DNA of 64,000 bases from assembly GCF_932274485.2 (NCBI RefSeq), contig NC_065885.2, forward strand, positions 41,987,062-42,051,061, given 5' to 3'. The notes below the pieces were generated by a model. It had not been told where the DNA came from. It did not search any database and was given only the letters and a program-made list of their open reading frames with translations. This DNA is from Patella vulgata. Its lineage: Eukaryota; Mollusca; Gastropoda; Patellidae. The first letter of the stretch is position 1; each line of letters opens with the position of its first letter. Positions 34,239 to 43,860 of this stretch are shown here, piece by piece. The position numbers and the translations under genes are program-made.

Positions 34239-36620
34239 CTGAAGTATCAACCTTTGGGGTAAGAAGTCACTTTAGAAGACGAATACATATTTGAAGACGT
34301 TAAGAAGAAAACCTGTACAATCCAGCAACAGAAAAGTCTGGTGGAAAAAAAAAATCTTGTGAAGATATTCGAAAAATTGGGTAAATACATTTTGTTTGGT
34401 AAATTAAATGTGTTAAATTTGTTTAAAGACCAAATAATATTAATTTAAAGTTAAAATCTGATTAGAAACTAAGTATTTAAAATTTAACTGTATAGAGAAT
34501 AAATTAGAGTCATTCATAAGTTTAGATTGATAGGTTTATTAAACAAAATAATATCACTGGTTAGGTGTGTATATTATCAGGTTAACATGACCTGTAGTAA
34601 ATTTGAGTAAAATTAAAGTTAAAGTGAGGGTCTTTAGGGAGTAGGTTTTAAAAAATAATAATGATAAGGAAACGGAATAGGGAATAAAATAAGGAACTAA
34701 TGTTGTCTCCGGATCGCAGTGAGAACGACGGCAGAGCTAAGGATGAAGTTTATGAGTCATTAACTCTAGTTTCCTAGTTGGCCGTGGTTTCTACTGTGAT
34801 TCGTTAATTTGTGTTTTTGTGTCGTTTGTATGTGTGGTTAATTAGCTATATAATGCTAATATAATTTTGAGGCTCTAGTCCAAAGTCTCAAGATTTTAAT
34901 TTTGGTCGTAGTTTAACTTTTGACTAAAAGGTTGAATTGCTATTATTCGTGTTTTTGTGTCGTCCACGTGGTTAAATAAGTAGAGTAGTGTAATTTTGAA
35001 TCTCTCGTCCATGGTTTCAAAATTAAGTAATTTAACTTTTGAATAAAAAGTTAGGTTATGTTAAAAATCCCATATGGTTAATCTAGGGATGTTGGTTATA
35101 GTTTTCCTGGGGAAAAACTAAATTTAAAGGCTCGTTAAATTGTGAGATTATCGCAAAGTCGTTAATACGAGTTTAATAGGAGGTTTAATTAAGAATACGA
35201 CACTTTTTAGACAAGTGGAGATATACGGTAAATTTTGTCCGTATATAATTTTATGTAATTAAATTTTGCTTTAGAAACGTAATATAAACGTTTAATATAT
35301 TTTTGCTAATTGCTATATTGTATTCATTTATTAAATGTTGCTTTAAATTGTTAACAAAACATGATTAGAATGTGTAATTTGACATTAGGTCGGATTAATA
35401 TAAACAATAGGTTCTAACACTGTGTTAAATTTGACGTGTGTAAAAGTCACAATATATAGGATAAAATGGGATGCCATTCAGATAGTGGCCATATCTGTGT
35501 GTCATCCTGGCTAATGTAATAATAAAGAGAATGTTTATATAAAGTGGAATGTGTTCTAGGTGAATGAAACTGCAGTCGTTTATTTGGGACACAGTTCTAT
35601 TTTGGATACATTATAGTCTGGTATTGTCATAGGTGTGAGCTCAGTCTGATAGGAAGGTTTTAAAAAAAATAAAACAAATACAAAATTGTAAATGATTAGG
35701 TCAAAAAGGTCACATTACTGACTGAGAAATATAAAATAATAATGGCGGAATTCTAAAACACAAACGGAAATTCTAAAACAGAAAACGCAATTATAAAATT
35801 ACTGATCGAGTTCAGGTCAAGAGGTTAAAGTAAGTTTGAAGATTTATAATTAAAGAGACACATCAAAGTTTATTTAATAATTAAATAAAATTTAAATTTA
35901 ATTTTAATTAAGAGTAAGATTTACAAATACTTTTTCGAAATAATAATATCAAAATAAAGATTTAGGAATAGTTAGTTCTTGGTCTGATGGCAATGACATG
36001 TTTGATTGACGGATAAAATTGTACAAACCAATCATACTTAGAAGACATAAAGAAAGTTTCAACTTGACACTATGGTAGCTGAAACAGACCAATACAAATC
36101 CAAGAAGAAGAAATGGTTTACCAGTTTACCAAATTGACATTTCCTGAAACAGAATTTAAAGTGAAACCTGAACTTTATAAATATTACGTGATGTGTTATA
36201 GTGTTTTGAAATTAGGACATTTGAAGATTTAAAAAAGGCAATTTGTGTTTTCTGTGTTTAGGCTTAGTGAATTTTCGTAGGATTTTACAGTGATGAACTT
36301 TTTGGAGAACTTTTGCATGCAACTTTTGACTTTTGATTTTTGATTATTTGTGGGTTTTTTATTTCATAGCTTTGTTTTATGGTATAGTAATCATATATAT
36401 ATATATGCATGAATAATTATAGGGTTTAGTACATGGCAGTTTTTAAGAGTCTCCTACCTCTTCATTTGCATAAATCTTAGAAGGCGGGGAGGTGATAATT
36501 ATATATGTTGATTTTCTAGATTTCTGCTACATTTATGAATAGTTATATAATTCTACAGATGTTGGTATGGTTATTGTAAAGGATTCAAGGGATCTTTTAC
36601 CCAATACCGAGCAAAAAGTC
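34239..36620 (+). other. LTR-element interior, apparently non-coding
   Basis: About 2.4 kb of AT-rich sequence with no frame of 60 residues or more and no recognisable capsid, protease, RT, RNase H or integrase motif. The GTGTTTTTGTGTCGT motif recurs (about 34812 and 34950), hinting at local duplication. Confidence 0.6.
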
Positions 36621-36637
36621 TTAAAGAAAGGGACGAA
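36621..36637 (+). promoter_or_regulatory. Polypurine tract
   Basis: TTAAAGAAAGGGACGAA directly precedes the 3' LTR, the expected position for plus-strand priming. Confidence 0.7.
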
Positions 36638-37070
36638 TGTAATACTTTTAGTAGAATTTTTGCTCGAGAAATAACATATTCGCATAATATGTGATATGTA
36701 CTTAAAATACTTAAATCAACATAGTCTGTAATTGACAGTTGACACATAAAAAGAGCTTTTTATCGAAAACATAATGTCAATAATTTACCACCAGAATTAC
36801 ACGTGAGTGGAATTATTCTAATTGCATCATTTGGTTTAAAGTAACCAATCATATCGTTAATTGCACAGTTTTAGGGCCATGAACACGCTTATTTCTGCGT
36901 GATAAACCTGGGTGCTATATAAGATATCTATTTGAACCTTTCAAGTTAGGCTTCTATTAGGTTCCAGAGAGCTTACATCTGAGTTCCTAGACAGCCGCGA
37001 GGCTGGCTAGGTTGGAGAAATGGTTTTAGCTAGTATTGTTATCTAGTATGTTTTGTATACCTGTATTCAG

Positions 37071-37134
<64 letters not shown>

Positions 37135-37491
37135 CCTTTCAAGTTAGGCTTCTATTAGGTTCCAGAGAGCTTACATCTGGCTAGGGTGGAGAAATGGTTT
37201 TAGCTAGTATTGTTATCTAGTATGTTTTGTATACCTGTATTCAGCTATATATATATAAAATGTAGAGGCAAACTGTTGCATTGTTATTCCTGGTAAGACA
37301 AACGTCTTAAGAAACTGTAAGAAGTAAATACACAACGTGAAGCAGAAGTAAAGACAGCTGGAGACAAATTCTAGACGATCACAAGGCTACAGAAATATGT
37401 AGTAAGAAAAGATGCATGGGTCGTACGTAGGATGTGACGACCGGTTTCCTCGTCCGCTCTCCACGTCAGACAAAGGACCTATGGTGCTACA
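36638..37491 (+). repeat. 3' LTR
   Basis: 854 bp, the same ends as the 5' LTR. It is longer mainly because of an expanded (TA)n tract (37073-37132) and a second copy of the segment CCTTTCAAGTTAGGCTTCTA at 37136. Confidence 0.88.
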
Positions 37492-37793
37492 GTTGCATTT
37501 TGGCTTGGTGTGCGTGTTGGCGCCTTGTTACTGACATCAATAAATAAAAAAATATGACTAAGTCGAAAGTCGACAAGACGGTATACAAGCCAAAATGCAA
37601 GTCGAAAATAAGAAATTAGGAAAAAACTAGGGACGCTATTATCGCTGTGTGTTATTTCTTAATTTCCTATTTTCGAGTTGCATTTTGGCTTGTATAGCGT
37701 GTTGTCGCCTCACATTTTGTCGTAACTTCTACTTTTCGACTTTCGTATTTTGAAGAGGCGAAAAGTAGAAATTATGAATGGTAGTTATAGGCT

Positions 37794-38151
37794 TCGATAC
37801 AATATGCATAGTATCATTTATTTTGAAACTAATAACGTAAAACGTGAAGTTATTTTTTATTAGCATGCGTCAAGATGTCAGCCACAAACTTTTGAGAAGA
37901 ATTTTTTTTATGATTTTAACAGTGTTTTGATAGTTTTAAGTTGAAGAAAACAACAATTTTATCTACAGGATTCTTTTATACCACATATATTTACTCAAAA
38001 AACAAATTAAGCCACATTGCGTAATTTTTAAAGATATTTTTAAGTAGTAATGTCTTACCCATTCCAAACCGAATTTCCACGTACGTGACGTGGTTTTTAG
38101 TTTCCTAAACTCTTTTACAACTCTTATCATCCCCAGTTTTACCCTTGAAAG
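37794..38151 (+). other. Probable LINE 5' untranslated region / flank
   Basis: AT-rich DNA between the foldback element and the LINE ORF1 start at 38152; no other frame. I infer that part of it is LINE 5' UTR, from position only. Confidence 0.4.
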
Positions 38152-38787
38152 ATGTCAAACCTTAATCATTTTAAACTAAGTTTTACTCTTCATTTCATCA
38201 TCTTATGTGTCTTAGTCTACAAATATTCACCAGGAACCAACAATGATACTGTGATTAATGACAAGTCAAAATACCTACTTTATGTAAACAAACCCGGCCA
38301 ACAACAAAAGACTACCCTTGATAAACGTTTTAGACCGAACAACAGAACAAACTTTGCCTTATTACTAATATTATCAGGCGACATTGAACGCAACCCAGGT
38401 CCAAAACATCATTGTGGAACATGTAAAAAAAAAACCCTCGTAAAACGAGCTGATAGAGCCATTCGGTGTGACACATGTGATCTATGGATCCACATAAGAT
38501 GCGAAAACATAAGCAAAAAAGAATATAATAAACTTATAAAAAACAATGATGAGAATGATTGGCATTGTTCAAATTGCATTGCAAGTAGCTACTTATGTAA
38601 CAAACAAGTAAAATCTCTAGATCCAGCAGTACAATGCGATAGTTGTAATAACTGGATACACAACAAATGCTGCGGCATAAACACCGACGAATACAAATGG
38701 ATCTGTCCTGCATGTGAAATTATAAACTTCTCAGACTCCTTCTTTGAAAACGAAACATCTATCTACCTAGATAATAGATATAGCCCA
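38152..38787 (+). CDS. LINE ORF1: hydrophobic N-terminus, 2A peptide and PHD fingers; cut by insertion
   Basis: About 212 residues before the insertion; the open frame then runs on to 38904 through foreign DNA. Residues ~8-24 are hydrophobic (signal or membrane-like). Residues 67-84 (NFALLLILSGDIERNPGP) match the 2A consensus D[V/I]ExNPGP, which makes the ribosome skip between G83 and P84, so two products would be released. A PHD finger follows: C88, C91, C106, C109, H114, C117, C139, C142 (C4HC3). A second PHD-like module has C162, C165, H170, C173, C185, C188 but only one Cys (C149) of the first pair. 2A peptides and PHD fingers at the N-terminus are known in APE-type LINEs of invertebrates. 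The matching endonuclease starts at 49127, so ORF1 and ORF2 are halves of one LINE. I chose ATG 38152 as the first in frame. Confidence 0.85.
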
Positions 38788-38799
38788 CATAACAATATT

Positions 38800-39226
38800 A
38801 TGTTAATTTTACGTTACATTTACGTAAAAATGGTCAGTCAGTTTACCATCATTTTGCTCATCTTTTTAACGATAATTTTACGTCAGGAAATGACGTTAAT
38901 CTAATGTAAACTTTACGTCATTTTTACGTTATATTTACGTCATTTTCTGACGTAAATCTAACGTAAACTTTACGTCATTTTCTGACGTAAATCTAACGTA
39001 AAATTTGCGTAAAGTTTACGTCATTTTCGTTAGATTTACGTCAGAAAATGACGTAAAGTTTACGTTAGATTTACGTCAGAAAATGATGTAAATATAACGT
39101 AAAAATGACGTAAACTTTACGCTAGATTAACGTCATTTCCTGACGTTAAATTGTCGTTAAAAGGATGAGCAAAATGATGGATATCTAACCGACCATTATA
39201 ACGTAAATCTAACATTAAATTAACAT
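38800..39226. repeat. 427-bp palindrome of TGACGTAA/TTACGTCA motifs
   Basis: ATGTTAATTTTACG at the left mirrors the complement at 39226. CCATCATTTTGCTCATC (38843) mirrors GATGAGCAAAATGATGG (39164). The centre lies near 39013. Between them TTTACGTCATTTTCTGACG and TAAATCTAACGTAAA alternate, giving about 15 TGACGTAA-type sites. The inverted copy is at 54575-55000. Confidence 0.85.
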
Positions 39227-39351
39227 CATTTACGGATGCAATTCTAATGTCAAATTTTGATGACATTAAAACCTTCAAAATTATTCATTATATGCGGCAG
39301 TAAATGGGAAGTACATTCAACCAATAATCAAATTTTCCTGACCCGTGGGTG

Positions 39352-39580
39352 AGGCTAAAAGTTGAGTGGTCCAACGTGTGCGCTTTAGATCATAAGGTCT
39401 GTCATTGAGTCAAGTGGTTTGTTTCCACACCCAACTTGAACATGGGTTTTCTCTGGGTCCTCCTACTACTAAAGATTCCTGGTGCGGATGAATTATTCAA
39501 CTTGAATTGAATCACTTAGTCCCAAAGGACAGTTTATGTCTATTGGATGTTTTACCCCATTGCTCTCTATCTACCCATAA
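39352..39580 (+). mobile_element. Diverged SINE-B
   Basis: CATAAGGTCTGTCATTGAGT, GGGTTTTCTCTGGGTCCTCC, CTAAAGATTCCTGGTGC and GATGTTTTACCCCATTGCTC follow the SINE-B order with many changes. The inverted counterpart is at about 54180-54410. Confidence 0.65.
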
Positions 39581-39756
39581 CCAGTCAGAATTCTAAATGT
39601 ATTGCACAGAAAAGTTAAAAATCTAGCAGAATTATATGACAAAATATACTACAAGTATGAATACATACACTTTATTTAAAAGACAAAAATATAATGTTAT
39701 AAAATACAAAATACACATTTAAATATTAACAGTTTTTATCCACAGCTGTTTTAGAA

Positions 39757-39965
39757 ATGAAGACGGGCGAATGCCACACAGTGTGCAGAGCTATGGCGTA
39801 CTCTTATATAAAATTCCAACTGCCAAGGGATCTTTCACACACACACACTTGAGTTTACACTGTACCTTGGTTTTTTTTTTGTCCCTTCCGTATGACTAGT
39901 CAGCCATCCATGTCAGGTCCTCTGTCCGGCATCACTGACAAGGGAAAATGTTCAAGAAAAAGGTC
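39757..39965 (-). mobile_element. SINE-A, partial
   Basis: Minus-strand SINE-A body from GCCCGTCTTCATT back to TTGTCAGTGATGCCGG, with an (AC)n expansion near 39836. Counterpart in the inverted partial copy: 53665-53885. Confidence 0.75.
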
Positions 39966-40094
39966 TACATTAGCGCTATGAAAGTGTTGATATGCATATA
40001 AGAAAGAAAAAACTGGGATATTGACCAAATTGGGCCAAAACCTATAGCCTCTATCTTATTTGCTCAAGGTATTGATGGAATAGGAGTTAACTTT

Positions 40095-40410
40095 GGAATG
40101 AGTGAAATGAAATGGGGTTTAATGTCCTATTCCGACAGGGCTAATGACATGGAAATATGCTATACAGTGTCCTATTATGGAATTTTATCCAGACAGCGGC
40201 GCTAAAGCCTACTCTTATATCGAATTCAAACTTTCAAGGGATCTTTCACGTTCACACCAATGTGTGCACAGGACCTCGGTCATTCGTACCATCCAAACGA
40301 CTAGACAGCTGTCCCTCCTTGTCAGGCCCTCTGTCCTGCACCTCTGACAAGGGGAGGAAACCAAGTCTGGAAATCACGAAGAACTTTCTCGGCCGACACT
40401 GGAATGGAAT
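40095..40410 (-). mobile_element. SINE-A
   Basis: From tail (GAAATGAAATGGGGTTTAAT) to AACTTTCTCGGCCGACACTG; the tRNA-like head is missing. The frames here (40144-40482) are SINE translations, not genes. Counterpart: 53221-53520. Confidence 0.8.
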
Positions 40411-40754
40411 GTTGTGGAATGCTGAATATTGATAGTGTGTAACACAAATTTGAAAAAGATCAATTAAGAATAAACACAGCATCTATTGCATTTGAAAAAG
40501 GGAGAATTAACCAAGGAAGGCAAAATCCTGAAAAGCTGTATATTGATAATGCTTGTCCTCTCACAATCGGAATGATTCACATTTCACACCCAGTGTACGG
40601 ACAAACAGGGCCAAAATTGATATATGGGTGTATAAACAAAGATATATACTACACCAATATTACATGTGTTGCAGAATTGGTTTAACACATTTCAAATATA
40701 ATTGTAACACGGATATTTGCAATGGTTGATCCATGACAAAAGATTTGAAATATT

Positions 40755-41080
40755 TTGAAGAGACGCAAAAGGTTACGCCATACAGTGTGCTATGAGGGAA
40801 ATTTTGCCCGGGCAGCAGCGCTATGGCCTACTCTTGTATCGAATTCCAACTGCCAGGGGATCTTTTATGTGCACGCCAATGTGTACACTGGACCTTGTTT
40901 TTTTTGTCCCATCCAAACGACTAGACAGCTGTCCTCGTCAGGCCCTCCGTCCTGCATCACTGACAATGATAAACCACACCGGAAAATCAGGATGAACTTT
41001 CTCGGCCAATGCAGGGATCGAACACCCGATCTCAAGGCTAGCGAGTCAGCGTCTTACCCACTTAGCCACATGATCCCCCC
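40755..41080 (-). mobile_element. SINE-A with tRNA-like head
   Basis: The minus strand starts GGGGGGATCATGTGGCTAAG and contains box B GGGTGTTCGATCCC (41014-41027 complement), then the body AAGTTCATCCTGATTTTCCG. The counterpart at 52004 is split by a SINE-B. Confidence 0.85.
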
Positions 41081-41249
41081 CTGGCCTATGTACATGTAGA
41101 GATGAATTTTGAGCTACCTTTATATATATATTTCTATTTTTAAAACCCGCGACAGTTAACCCGTCATGGATTGGTTGCATTGGTGAACCGGTTCAAAATA
41201 TTCGTTTCATATCATACCTGACCTTCAAATCCAGGAATTGTAGCCACAA

Positions 41250-41605
41250 CGGGAATCACGTTGGTTAAGTCGGTAAGACACTGGCTATCTAGTCTGGAGG
41301 TCGGGTGTTCGATCCGAGAAAGTTACTCCAGATTTTCCGGCGTGGTTCTCCCTTGTCAGTGATGCAGGACAGAGGGCTAGACAAGACAGCTGTCTAGTCA
41401 TTAAAATGGGACAAAAAAATGAGGTCCCATGTACACATGGGCGTGCACGTACAAGAGCCCTTGAAGTTAGAATTCGATATAAGAAAAGGCCGTAGTGCCA
41501 CTGTCCGCGCAAAATTTCCCACATAGCACACTGTATGGCGTATGCCCATCTTCATTAGCCCAGTTCAGAGCAAAACAGTAGGACGTTAAACTTTCATTTT
41601 ACTAG
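41250..41605 (+). mobile_element. SINE-A
   Basis: GGGAATCACGTTGGTTAAGT, box B GGGTGTTCGATCCG, GTGATGCAGGACAGAGGG and CAGTAGGACGTTAAAC, in SINE-A order. The flank at 41140-41215 (GTTAACCCGTCATGG..TGAACCGGTTCAAA) is a further repeat, seen also at 13827 and 51845. Confidence 0.8.
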
Positions 41606-41635
41606 CCACAGCTCTGTTTTCTTTCACCAAAGGGG

Positions 41636-41920
41636 GGTGGGGTGGTGGATGGCTGAATGGTTAGCGTGCGCGCGCTGTATCATAAAGTCTGTCATTGAGT
41701 CGACTGGCGTGGTTTCGAATCCCCGGTTGTACGTGGCAAGGAGTAGGGTCGCCTGTCAAACCTCGTGGGTTTTCTCCGGGTCCTCCGGTTTCCTCCCACT
41801 GCTAAAGACCCCTACGCGCAAGCGAATTATGTAAATAAAAAATTAAACCATATGTTAGTCCCGAAATGACCTAGTTTGTGTCGAGTGGACGGTAAACCCC
41901 ATTTCTCTCTCTCTCACCAA
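41636..41920 (+). mobile_element. SINE-B, full length
   Basis: Good reference copy (~285 bp). The tRNA-like head has an A-box region TGGCTGAATGGTTAGCG and a B-box region GGTTTCGAATCCC (41709-41721). The body is CGCCTGTCAAACCTCGTGGG and GGTCCTCCGGTTTCCTCCCA. The 3' end is TGTGTCGAGTGGACGGTAAA then CCCCATTTCTCTCTCTC. RNA polymerase III internal promoter layout fits a tRNA-derived SINE mobilised by a LINE. Counterpart: 63690-63967. Confidence 0.85.
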
Positions 41921-41927
41921 AGGGGGG

Positions 41928-42293
41928 GATCAAGTGGCTAAGTGGGTAAGACGCTGGCTCGCTAGCCTGGAGATCGGGTGTTCGATCCCTGTATTGGCCG
42001 AGAAAGTTCATCCTGATTTTCCGGCGTGGTTTCCCTTGTCAGTGATGCAGGACGGAGGGACTGACAAGGACAGCTGTCTAGTCGTTATGGGACGAAAAAC
42101 CGAGGTACCGTGTAGACATTGGCGTGCACGTAAAAGATCCCTTGGCAGTTGGAATTCAATATAAGAGTAGGCCGTAGCCCCGCTGCCTAGGCAAAATTCC
42201 CCTCATAGCACACTGTATGGCATATGCTCGTCTTCATTAGCCCAGGTTAGGAGCAGAACAGTAGGACGTTAAACCCCATTTCATTTCATTTCT
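41928..42293 (+). mobile_element. SINE-A, full length
   Basis: Reference copy (~365 bp). The head GTGGCTAAGTGGGTAAGACG (A-box region) and GGGTGTTCGATCCC (box B) is tRNA-like. The body has GAGAAAGTTCATCC, CAGTGATGCAGGACGG, GACAGCTGTCTAGTCG, ACATTGGCGTGCACG, GGCAAAATTCCCCTCATAGC and TCTTCATTAGCCC. The tail is GGACGTTAAACCCCATTTCA with ATTTC repeats. Counterpart: 63300-63678. Confidence 0.88.
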
Positions 42294-42299
42294 TTCACC

Positions 42300-43555
42300 A
42301 AAGACCACATAAATACTTCATTTAGCACTTGTCATTTGAAACAGTTATAGCCTATGTCTTGTCTGGAAGAGGGGGCATCATCACATTACCATACAGGGTA
42401 TAAGTCGATGTTGAGTATAAGTCAAATTGCCAAATTTTACATTTTTCCGACCTACATCCATAATTAAGTAGAGGCAGTATATAAGACTAATGTTTTTCAA
42501 CTCCACGAGTTTCGGGACTGTTATCCTAGTCTAATACCGTGCCGGTGTACGCCAAAGAAAAGTTGGGCCATATAAATAATGAGGGCCTGGGACAGTTGTC
42601 AATAACACTTGCATTTATAAACAAACATGAATCGTGATGACGAATTAGAATTCAATAAAAAAACAACATAGATATGGCCCATGAAGAGAGAAATTTTACA
42701 ATAAAAAAAATTAAGAGTGTTGGATATTGAACTGACAATGCAATCAAATGGATTTTCGGAAATGACATTCTTATATAAATTTCATGGGCGTCAACATCTT
42801 GTTTTAGGACTAATGTAAAAGACCGGATAATCTAGCCTATGACCGATTATTCTCAAATGTTGACAACGCAACCACACTAATATTCGTAGAATATAGAATA
42901 TTTTTTTCTAGATGATAGAGACTAATAATATGCCAACATTGAAATGTGTGCATAAATATGGTATATACTTAACTACACCAATATTATACCTATGTCAAAG
43001 AATTTGTTACACACATTACAAATATAATCTTAATAGAGATCTTTGCTATGGTTGATCTATCAGTAAAAATTGGAAGATTTGTAAGGAACGCAAAAGGTTA
43101 TTGTTTACTGGCTGCAGCAGGGAGCAATAACAGGAACACAGATGATTTTCAACTCACTGATATAACTCAGTTTAAACTTTAAGCCAAAGAGCTGTTATAT
43201 AATACTGTGACAGGATATCTGCTCTAAACTAACTAGTCATCAAAGAATTGACTGTCAAAAGTTCAGACAGAAAGTATTTTAGGCCTACAATGCTTGTAAA
43301 GCTTTGGCCTACATTCTGATGATATTTGTGCTACCATAGATACATATATATTTATATCATTACATTATGTGACAAGTAGTAGTCTTTGGCAAGTAGTAGT
43401 GTTGTCTAACTTTCATTATAAAGCCCATATAAATCTTTTTAGAACTTCTTTGTCATTACTGCCACCAAGGGTGCTCAAATATACATGTAGGATCTGTAAA
43501 AAAAAAAAAAATAAATAAAAAGCAACTTTATACTCCCAAAAAAAACCGTAATTGG
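42300..43555. other. Insert interior, unrecognised
   Basis: No gene or known repeat. This block is duplicated in reverse complement at about 62150-63300 with small differences: 42810-42820 lacks a ~35-bp segment that is present at 62830-62860. Confidence 0.55.
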
Positions 43556-43860
43556 GTTAAACGGCCTACTGTTCAGCTCCAACTGGGCTGACAGCCAACC
43601 TACTGTGGATCTGTAATTAAATGGGGTTCAACATCATACTGTTCTGCTCAAACTGGGCTAAAGAAGTTGGACAAATGCTTGAAAGTGTGCTGTGATGGAA
43701 ATTTTGACTGGACCGTGTGTACAAAAGAGCTTGGTTTTTTGTCCTATCCGAACAACTGTACATTAGCCCTTACCAGCCCCTCTGTCTTGCACCAGTTAAA
43801 AGAGGAACCATGCCAGAAAATCCTGATGAACTTTCTTGGCCACCACAAGAAAAAATAAGC
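43556..43860 (-). mobile_element. SINE-A, diverged
   Basis: Minus-strand tail and body (GGGTTAAACGGCCTACTGTT.., TGCTCAAACTGGGCTAAAGA.., GATGAACTTTCTTGGCC) with a tandem repeat of the tail. Counterpart 61805-62100. The 82-residue frame over it is a shadow. Confidence 0.75.

Larger units (their letters stand above)
33530..37491 (+). mobile_element. Non-autonomous LTR retrotransposon, Ty3/Gypsy-like structure
   Basis: Two direct LTRs (33530-34219 and 36638-37491) begin TGTAATAC and end GGTGCTACA, flanked on both sides by GTTG (33526-33529 and 37492-37495), a 4-bp target duplication. Between them lie a primer-binding site, ~2.4 kb without recognisable gag or pol, and a polypurine tract. The element therefore looks structurally whole but without coding capacity, presumably moved by a related autonomous element. 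By eye the LTRs differ at roughly ten aligned positions apart from a TA microsatellite, a short indel and an internal duplication, which suggests a young insertion. Gypsy-like assignment rests only on end structure and duplication length. Confidence 0.85.
30820..37793. mobile_element. ~7-kb foldback element, hosting SINEs and an LTR element
   Basis: The ends are inverted copies (AGCCTATAACTACCATTCAT at 30820 and its complement ending 37793). The left arm 30820-31740 is mirrored by 33120-33529 plus 37492-37793. The arms contain a ~183-bp tandem repeat that is internally palindromic (GCCAAAATGCAACTCGAAAA..CTTATTTTCGACTTGCATTT); three units lie in the left arm. Three further partial copies of CTTCCGAGGCGAAA..ATAGGTCGCTAATA lie at 32727-32790, 32880-32950 and 33450-33500. 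Without the ~4-kb LTR insertion the element is about 3 kb. No transposase seen. Confidence 0.8.

Noticed and set aside
38788-38904. C-terminal extension of LINE ORF1 into the palindrome
   Set aside because: The frame stays open by chance across the insertion edge; those residues are encoded by the inserted palindrome, not by the LINE.
41940-42000. tRNA gene
   Set aside because: A- and B-box-like sequences are present, but no complete cloverleaf with anticodon and acceptor stem can be drawn. The segment is the head of a multi-copy SINE.
40144-42164. Several 65-114-residue frames on both strands
   Set aside because: All lie in SINE-A or SINE-B copies and translate the tRNA-like head or body; the same peptides recur wherever the SINEs do (47.0-48.4, 52.1-52.6, 57.2-58.7, 63.5-64.0 kb).
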